Shown here in pieces: positions 57,701 to 64,000 of a stretch of 64,000 nucleotides of DNA. The notes below the pieces were generated by a model. That model saw only the letters and a list, made by a program, of their open reading frames with translations. It searched no databases and was not told the DNA's origin. The stretch comes from Symsagittifera roscoffensis. Its lineage: Eukaryota > Xenacoelomorpha > Acoela > Convolutidae. Position numbers and translations under genes: made by a program. The DNA lies in assembly GCF_963678635.1 (NCBI RefSeq), contig NC_087064.1:8281671-8345670 (forward strand). The letters run 5' to 3'. How positions within the stretch are numbered: position 1 is the first letter of the stretch; every line of letters begins with the position of its first letter.

Positions 57701-59099
57701 AAAGAAAAGAATTTATCAATAAAATTGGATAGTTTTACATGCTGAAATTACTGGCTTCAAAATCTAGAGGCGTTGAAGAAAACTGTCCTGCCAAAACAAA
57801 GGAGCCAAATTGATTTGTTGTTACTGTATACTGTGCTGTTTTAAATTAACCGGACACAACGAACAACGTTGAAAAATTCAAACGCGTTTGTCTCAAATTG
57901 AGTGAAGATAAGACAAAAGAAAAAAATTTGCTGAGATTTTCAACAGAATTAATCTGAAGCATTGTTTGAAGTTGGTAACCAAAACTTATCTCAGAAAATG
58001 TCTTTTTGTTTTTTAGTATAATCAACAAATACGCTACGACTACTAAGTTTATTGATGAAAAAGTTATATCTAAAGAAGCCTCTCACACAACTAAATAAAG
58101 TTTTAGAAAAATAGGAATTTCAAAAGTTTGCGCAAGCTGCTTGATTTATTTTTCAAGCTAATGTTTTGATTTTTTAGAGTAAAATAGAATTTTTTGGCTA
58201 TCAACCAAAAACATTTTCTCTTAAAAAGAAATTTGGAAATTTTACTCATTTAGAATTTTGTTGGGCTGTATAAGAAGCTTCTTTTCATATTTTTTTAAAT
58301 CTAACTTGGTGGTTTCAGCGTAATTCTTGATTAGCTAATAACGCTAAAATGACCCATTTTAAAAATAAAATGTTGGTTGCGAATTTCAAAAAAAGCATAA
58401 TATTGTTTCTAGTGAAATTCTGAGCAACGTTTTTTCTCTTCATTCAATGTCTAATCCTAACCCAATTTGAGAAAAATGCATTGGAAAGCTCAATTTTGTT
58501 CACTTTTTCCGGATAATTTAAATCAGCACTGTACGAGTAATAAGAGAAAGTGCAGTTTGCTGAAATTCGGCTCTCATCTCTACAATTCTCAGTTTTTTCC
58601 ACAGTTAAAGTTTTTTTTTGTTTTGATACGGTTATGAGTGCCTTTTTTGATATGAGTCCCACCTCTAAGTGTGAAAACTTGAACATACTTTCAATCTTAA
58701 ATTGAATGGAAACTTAAAAACTAATAAAATCTAAGACGCTAATCTGCGACGATTTTACCGATAAAAACTTCATGGCAGAAAAAAACTATAAATCAAGAGT
58801 AAAGCCTTTTTATGAGAGAGGGGGAAGGGTTTATGGAAGTGAACAAAAAGAGTTTTTTAATTTAACCTCAGAATTGGTGAAGCTTGATTTCTGTGCACAA
58901 CACAATTTAGGCAAGTACTGGGCCCTGGAAGCGTATCTGTGCATTCTGCTGGTTGCAACTATCGCCGCCAATTGCATGTCTATCTTCAAACTGTACAAAC
59001 AGTCCAAGCGCAGCGTCACTTCGGCTGGACACGACTCTAACCTGGCCTGCTTTGTGGGGCTTAACCTTAGCTCCATCAATCTCGCTGTCGGGATTTTGG
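54548..59099 (+). CDS. Probable rhodopsin-type GPCR, partial gene (two exons, 3' end off the window)
   Basis: Joining 54548-54752 to 58872-59099 gives about 144 residues: glycosylated ectodomain, a short Cys-containing stretch (YCDNKCMK, then DFCAQHN), TM1 YLCILLVATIAANCMSIFKL, a basic intracellular loop YKQSKRSV, and TM2 ACFVGLNLSSINLAVGILG. The LNLS..NLAVGIL pattern matches TM2 of amine/peptide-type receptors (LNLSxxDLLVGI). No TM3 exon is seen up to 64000, so the next intron would be at least 4.9 kb. An alternative is a separate start at 58772 (see that exon). The receptor class is an inference from two helices only; the ligand is unknown. Confidence 0.5.
55160..55560 (+). repeat. Diverged family H element
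   Basis: GTTGTCCAGAGCTCAAATTG, CACTTGTGATCTTTTTTTTG, CCGATTTGGGACAACACGCG and GAACACTCAGGGTTTTGCAC follow the family H order with many changes. Confidence 0.55.
55729..55947 (+). CDS. Coding-like ORF, unknown
   Basis: Follows an acceptor-like TTTTTTGCTTTTTACCAG at 55726-55743 and stays open for about 68 codons (KRLHIWDAESGDGKTSRDD, IFSRDQSILAAAIDSRAP) to a TAA at 55945. The acceptor phase would also accept the GPCR first exon, so it could be an alternative terminal exon; it may equally be a relic between two diverged family H copies. No family recognised. Confidence 0.25.
   Translation, partial: FCFLPEDLKKRLHIWDAESGDGKTSRDDEPKLSFIFSRDQSILAAAIDSRAPYFCAVQAYQSRSKQVIATCQ
55972..56330 (+). repeat. 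Diverged family H element, left part
   Basis: TTCCGACTTTCGAATAAAAA, ATTATTTATGCTCGGTATG, CTCAGAAATCTTTCCAAATT. The left hairpin is degraded and the right end is lost. Confidence 0.45.
56340..57830. other. Intron or intergenic AT-rich DNA
   Basis: No coding signal. A degraded family P-like block lies at about 57180-57420 (TTTTGACCAAAAACATGC, GGCCAGCCAAAAATAG, CACTTCATCTGCCCCCTCC). Confidence 0.35.
57831..58531. mobile_element. Foldback element with Tc1-like ends, copy 2
   Basis: About 701 bp, diverged from the copy at 9714 but with the same ends (left CTGTGCTGTTTTAAATTAAC; right GATAATTTAAATCAGCACTG) between TA dinucleotides and the same internal landmarks (TTGTTGGGCTG, AATGACCCATTTT). More decayed than copy 1. 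Confidence 0.8.
58872..59099 (+). CDS. Probable GPCR exon with TM1 and TM2
   Basis: Acceptor TTTAATTTAACCTCAG at 58856-58871, donor GTGAGT at 59100, phase 1 at both ends. Two hydrophobic helices separated by a loop of about 13 residues. The Asp usual at position 2.50 is Asn (SINLAVG). Open reading also extends upstream in frame to an ATG at 58772 through a sequon NLTS, so a variant beginning there, with a different ectodomain, is possible. Confidence 0.6.
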
Positions 59100-59599
59100 G
59101 TGAGTAGGATAGAGTTAAAAAACTGTCAGATGAAAAGTCGTCGATGTTTTTTGGTAGCGCGACAACTCCAGAAGCGCGACAGCAACAAAAGACAACTCCA
59201 ATAAAAATCAACTCGTAACGAATTACAAATCGCAAAAAGACATCTCGCAGCAAAACGCAATTCGCAATATATCCACAATTTTTGCTATTTGTATTTTGTT
59301 ACGAGTTGTCGCGTTATCATAGAAACATTAAAAATTCAGAATACCAGAAGCAAGTTATTATCCTCCTGTCACCCCTCTAAAGCGATTTAGGGGGAGGAAC
59401 TTACTTCAAATCTGTATTTTTCAGCCAATCGGAATCGAGGGCTGAATGTTTGAGAGGAAGATCTTAACTTAATCTAGGTAAGAGGTAGAGTCCGATAACG
59501 ATAACCCAGATATCAGCGCTCTAGAATAAAACCATCGGTCAGTTTTCGATAATACTCGAAGCCGAACAAAATAACTTTATATTTATTCGTAGCCTATTT

Positions 59600-59910
59600 C
59601 CTGCGCACAGCAGGGGACTATCAAAAATTTTTTGTCATGTAATCGAGCTCTCCCAAAACTCTATAAGACCCCATTATGTCAAATACGATAAAAACAGGCC
59701 AAAACGGACGTTTTTGGGCTTTTTTGGAAAATTTTGGAGTCGCTTCCTCAAATTGAATATCATTGGCACCAAAAAAGCCCTCAAAATTTTTTTAGGGTGT
59801 GTCGGCTGAAAGTGGGCTTCGCAAAACAATGATAAAGAAGGGCTCTTTGGGTCGTTGATCGTTGGGTCAAATCGTTGGATCGTTGGGTCAAATATCCCCC
59901 TTAAAATCTC
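59600..59910. repeat. Family P-related block
   Basis: CTCCCAAAACTCTATAAGAC, GGCCAAAACGGACGTTTTTG, TTTAGGGTGTGTCGGCTGAA and GGGCTCTTTGGGTCGTTGAT correspond in order to 31225-31460. Ends not delimited. Confidence 0.45.
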
Positions 59911-60187
59911 CACTAGTCAGTTCGTGTTAATTTGATCATTTTGATCGACATTTTTTTCTCCAACAATTTATTTTATCGAGCCTTTTTTTCAGAGAATCGG
60001 AAGGTCGAATTGATTACAAATTGCTTTTCTCTTTGAATTGACGTTAATTTATAAATTAATTTATTTGAAAACTGAAAACCAGGAAACTGCTAATTTGAAA
60101 AGGATTTACAAAGGATGTAGGAAATTGGACCGAGGCTTCCCCGTTGATCTTTTGCTTGTTTCGCAGCCCATTAGAAACAGGGTTTGA

Positions 60188-60537
60188 CGGAAGTTCAATT
60201 CACGCTTCTTTAACTATTTCCTCGTTCCTTCATCACTTTCAATGATTATAAGAAAAGAATTCATCATATATTTCAGAAAAACACATCATTGAACAAAATA
60301 TAGCGCAACTTAGAGTTTTTTTTTTTCAAAATTGAACCCTTCTAAACTTAATTGAGGCAAGCTATTTTGCATAAAAAATCAACTGAGGCTTTTTGCCTCA
60401 ATTTAATTTAGATGGGGCTCAATTTAAGCTGAATTTTTTGCTTACACGACGTGCGCCTCAGTGAAGTTTAATCGCAATGTTTCTGTGAGCTGCAGAGCAT
60501 ATCTATCTCAAAACTGTTAAACTCTTTTCTGCACTTC
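60188..60537. repeat. Direct repeat D, copy 1
   Basis: Landmarks GGAAGTTCAATTCACGCTTC, CATTTC-type TCAATGATTATAAG, CAAAATATAGCGCAACTTAG, CGACGTGCGCCTCAGTGAAG and GAGCTGCAGAGCATATCTAT recur in the same order at 61099-61485. Confidence 0.75.
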
Positions 60538-61017
60538 GGGCCGTAATTTTTTCTGAACGGTCACGTGCTTCTCATACTTCCAACGACCCGACTATCTCAA
60601 AATGAATGTCTTACCTCTTTATAATTGAAAACGGCTAACAAACTTATGTATTTTATCCACAAAATAATTGCTTATTTTCAAACTCGTCAAAAAACTAAAA
60701 ACGTAAAAAACTAAAAGTTTACATAAAAAACTAAAAACGTCAAAAACATTTTTTGAAAAAAAAACTACTACTGAGACCGTCTAAAAGGGTCAATTGGCAT
60801 ATTCTTTCTTTCATACTGTAAAAATGAGCAAACTGGCATCCAAAACAAAGAGAATCATGACTAAATACATTTTTAGCTAGGCCGTTGTATCCCAACAGAA
60901 TCGATATTGTGTGTTTCGCGAGACTAACTTTCACTACAAATGCCTGAAATAATGCAGAAAATGTCGGTTCAAGGTATTGTTTTGGTAAATATTGCATTGA
61001 AATACAATTTAACAAGG

Positions 61018-61060
61018 TTGCTTGTATCAAGGCAAACCCTTAATGTTCTGAATGCGCTTT
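61018..61060 (-). repeat. Family H right-end fragment
   Basis: The minus strand reads GAACATTAAGGGTTTGCCTT then GATACAAGCAACCTTG, matching the hairpin-3 end of family H with changes. Confidence 0.5.
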
Positions 61061-61098
61061 TAGATCTATTGAGTTAGTAAGCGATTTGAGAAAAATGA

Positions 61099-61485
61099 TG
61101 AAAGTTCAATTCGCGCTTTTTAAACTAATTCCTCATTCCTCCATCATTTTCAATGATTAGAAGATAATAATTCATCATATATTTGCAAAAAATACACCAG
61201 TGAACAAAACATAGCGCAACTTAAAAGTTGATTTTCTCTCTTAAATTAATTTTGAACCCTTCTAGATTTAAATGATGCAAGCTATTTTGTAAAAAAAAAA
61301 TTATTTTAAAGTTTAAAACCTGTTTTTTACAAAAATGTTTTAGCCTCTTTCCAATTGATTTTAGAAAAGTTCATATTAGGGTAATTTCTTTGCTTAAACG
61401 ACGTGCGCCTGGTTGAAGTTAAATCGGAACGTTTCTGTGATCTGCAGAGCACATCCATCTTGAAACTGTTACACTCTTTTGTTAA
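61099..61485. repeat. Direct repeat D, copy 2
   Basis: Diverged second copy of 60188-60537, about 910 bases downstream. It ends just before the GC-richer ORF region. Confidence 0.75.
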
Positions 61486-61634
61486 ACTCTTTTGAAACTG
61501 TCTCAAAGACAGCGACGAAGGCGAAAAAAGAAGCTAACAGATGCAAAAGCTGTCACAAAGTAAGATCAGAGAGCCAGAAGTGAGAACACTTCAGGATAAC
61601 CCGAGTTGTTATGTCACTTTGAAAGGGGCGAGCT

Positions 61635-62132
61635 TTGGAAGGCCTAAGTTTGGCTATACAACGTGCAAAGCATAACAATGGGGGACGACCGAAATCTCAA
61701 TCCCCTGGATTACAGGAGGAAGTCGTAATGAAGAAGACTGAGAAAGACTCGGATACCAAAAGCAGTAGCACAGAACGGGCAATGGAGTTGGAAGAGGGGA
61801 CCACTTGCTCAACCCCGAAAAAGACTCAGAAAAATAGTACAAAGAAGTTGAAGAAAATCGGCACAAAGACGCGTCCAGAAGACATACTGAATACGCTTCA
61901 AAATCACAATTTAGCTCCAGAAGACTGGGATACGTTGGCAGACCAACTACTGAAAAGTGGAGTACAGAAGGCGACAGATGAGATAGATTTAAGAAGAAAC
62001 CCAAAGGAAAGAGGAGACGAGAAGTTTGACCCGCCGCCGGGGTTTTCTGACGATTCAAGCCAGGAGGAAAGCAAAGTTCGAGAGAGTGCACGTCCTAGAA
62101 AGAACAAAGAATCATCACGATGGACCGACTAA
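61635..62132 (+). CDS. Charged hydrophilic ORF, unknown (possible retrocopy)
   Basis: 165 codons open from 61635 (first ATG at 61729) to TAA at 62130. The protein is rich in Lys, Glu, Ser and Thr. It includes KKTQKNSTKKLKKIGTKT, then TRPEDILNTLQNHNLAPED and DPPPGFSDDSSQEES. GC is visibly higher than in the surroundings from about 61500 to 62220. The frame before 61620 is interrupted, while another frame stays open over 61543-61673, suggesting a frameshifted longer ORF. AATAAA at about 62248 is followed by an A-rich run (62252-62272), as in a processed retrocopy or a retroelement ORF. No family recognised; it could also be a genuine exon. Confidence 0.35.
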   Translation: MEGLSLAIQRAKHNNGGRPKSQSPGLQEEVVMKKTEKDSDTKSSSTERAMELEEGTTCSTPKKTQKNSTKKLKKIGTKTRPEDILNTLQNHNLAPEDWDTLADQLLKSGVQKATDEIDLRRNPKERGDEKFDPPPGFSDDSSQEESKVRESARPRKNKESSRWTD

Positions 62133-62529
62133 TTGAATCGCAGCCCACAATACAAGAACAACTCCTCTTCAGAAGGAAGTTTGGTTATCGAACATTAGAG
62201 CCGGACGTGAACTGGAACCGAAACTGACAGATAGAAATCGAGATGAAATAAAAAGAAAAAAAAACAAAACAGACATAAACCAAAGTATAAACTGAGACTA
62301 AAACTCCTATTTCTATTTATTAAAATTTTATCTAGTTTTGAAGATAAATTTTCCCTGTAGTCAGGTGAGTGTGGCACTACTCATGCAGTAACCTCGATGC
62401 TATTTATATTAGTAAATGTTATTTACTGTACAATACATTCAAGGCGTGTTCCTTAGTTTATCACAATTTGAAAACCATCCCCCAATCGCTGCTTAAATCA
62501 ACAACTGACGTGTTCATCGTATAAAGCCT

Positions 62530-62750
62530 ATTATCTACAATTAACCACAATTATGTCTCTAATTTAGAAAAACTTCTGAGCCAGAAGTAATTTTTGCTCA
62601 CGCGTTGATTTTGAGCCTCATGTATCTCACTGGGCCAAACTGACAATTTCCAAGCTCTCTTTCGTTTTGGGAAAAGTAATAATAACTAGACCAAAGATAG
62701 CGTGTTGCTGTGCAAATATAACAAAATATTCCAAACATACTTTCAAAAAT
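62530..62750. repeat. Direct repeat E, copy 1
   Basis: TCTGAGCCAGAAGTAATTTT, GCTCACGCGTTGATTTTGAG, GGCCAAACTGACAATTTCCA and ACCAAAGATAGCGTGTTGCT recur at 63600-63800. Confidence 0.75.
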
Positions 62751-62986
62751 AAAAGGATTTTTTTTTGCAAATTAGTGTCGTTTTATCTTTAAATTTTTTT
62801 TTGAAATATTGATTTTTAATTATGATTCCAAAAATGCGTTTAAAAACTCCAAAAACTGCTTTGCTTGAGTAAAACTTAATTTGCATGGTTTAAACCAGCT
62901 TTTGTAAGCCTGTACGCTGACTGTATTAGCTCGAAGTTAGACCGAAAAACTTCTCGAAGTTGAGCAAAAATTTTCGAAGAAATTTT

Positions 62987-63015
62987 CGAAAATTATTGCT
63001 CAACAATAATTTTCG
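62987..63015. repeat. Perfect 12-bp hairpin
   Basis: CGAAAATTATTG at 62987-62998 and its exact complement at 63004-63015 around a 5-base loop, inside a cluster of TTTTCGAA motifs and a direct repeat of CGAAGTTGAGCAA. Confidence 0.7.
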
Positions 63016-63459
63016 AAGAATAATTTTCGAAAAACTTATCGAAGTTGAGCAATAACATTTGATTCTTAATGACAAGGGTTTTACAACTTGTCCCATTCCT
63101 TGGATTAATTGTGGTAACTGAATTTGCGTGGAAAACAAAAATGAAAAAAAAAGAAAAAAAAATAAAACTGACCCGAATACATAATTCCTCCGGATTTTTC
63201 AAATAGAAAAAACAAAATCTTTTCGAGTTTGAGCTCGGGAAATCAAAAATTTTCAGATGATTAACTTAAAACTTTGTCAAAAATGACCAATTACTGGAAC
63301 GGAAATTGTCTGGTACACAAAAATCATCCCAAGCACAAATGTTCGGTATTTTTGTGCAAAAGTCGTCAAAAAAAATAAAATAATACATTTCACAAAGTTG
63401 GATTATACTAAATGAGATGAAATTTTTCAGTGCACAAACAAGTAATTCCAGTATGTTTG

Positions 63460-63900
63460 CTGGCCATTAAACTGATGTTACCTCAGGCCGAATTGCAAAA
63501 GTAGAGAACTCTAATAAAAAACTTTAAAAACCTATATCTTGACAAAATGTCATTCAGATATGGCATACAATTATGCCAATCACACAAGCGTCAATCAAAC
63601 AAATATGCCTCTAATCCCTTTAGAAAATTTTCTGAGCCGGATTTTATTTTCGCTCACGCGTTGATTGCTCAAAATATTTTGCGCCTTGAGTATCTCACAT
63701 GGCCAAACTGACAAATTCTAAGCTCTCTCTACTTTCGGGAAAAACAATAACATCTAGAACAAAGATAGCGGATTGCTGTGCAACTAGCACAAAATATTCA
63801 CTATTAAAATGATGGCACCTTTGGCCGAATTACAAATATAGAGTTTTCTAAACAAAAAGCTTTAAAAACCTATAACTTTATAAAACGTCATCCAGAAAAA
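63460..63900. repeat. Direct repeat E, copy 2, with an internal short repeat
   Basis: 63600-63800 matches 62530-62750. In addition 63465-63560 (GGCCGAATTGCAAAAGTAGA, TTTAAAAACCTATATCTTGA) is repeated at 63810-63900. The remaining sequence to 64000 shows no gene. Confidence 0.7.
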
Positions 63901-64000
63901 AGTCTTTTCAGATCTGAGCTCAGGTCTTCGATGTTTTTCAGATGGACTGAAAACTTCGTCAAAAACAGAAAAATTGCTATTTAGAAAGTCAAAATAGGGT

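Overview
The window is animal nuclear DNA, AT-rich and non-compact. Spliced GT-AG exons with clearly higher GC sit in introns and intergenic DNA packed with tRNA-derived short retroelements, inverted-repeat elements and tandem repeats. No viral or bacterial layout is seen. The kinase ortholog, the seven-transmembrane-receptor-like exons and an invertebrate-type reverse transcriptase relic point to an invertebrate metazoan. I cannot name the lineage from sequence alone.

Left third (449-20592, + strand): eleven exons of SNRK, the SNF1/AMPK-related kinase, all joined in consistent reading phase. The N-lobe of the kinase lies off the left edge. The C-lobe, the UBA domain and a very long Ser/Gly/basic tail are present. 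The protein ends in Cys-Cys-Gly-Ile-Gln, a candidate CaaX prenylation box. Its introns carry TIR elements of about 0.4-0.46 kb (family A), a 722-bp foldback element with Tc1-like ends, tRNA-like SINEs and several tandem arrays.

Middle (20.6-54.5 kb): a long gene-poor region. It holds a 400-bp TIR element rich in AACGGGCC, a degenerate tandem array, a decayed non-LTR reverse transcriptase on the minus strand (about 28.6-30.7 kb) and three head-to-tail copies of a long tRNA-headed element (30.8-34.3 kb). A 13.5-kb tandem array of four related 2.7-3.6-kb units (34764-48280) follows. Its repeated core carries a roughly 500-bp three-hairpin element (family H) that also occurs singly elsewhere in both orientations.

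Right part (54.5-64 kb): two phase-compatible exons (54548-54752 and 58872-59099) of a probable rhodopsin-type GPCR, with a glycosylation-rich N-terminus followed by TM1 and TM2. The rest of the gene is presumably beyond the right edge. A second foldback element, a GC-richer ORF of unknown function with an A-rich 3' end (possible retrocopy), and diverged direct repeats fill the remainder.

The two genes are unrelated in function as far as I can see. What dominates the window is its repeat biology: several non-autonomous families share hairpin ends, and the tRNA-derived ones all lie in the same orientation. All comparisons were made by eye; no alignment or database search was run.
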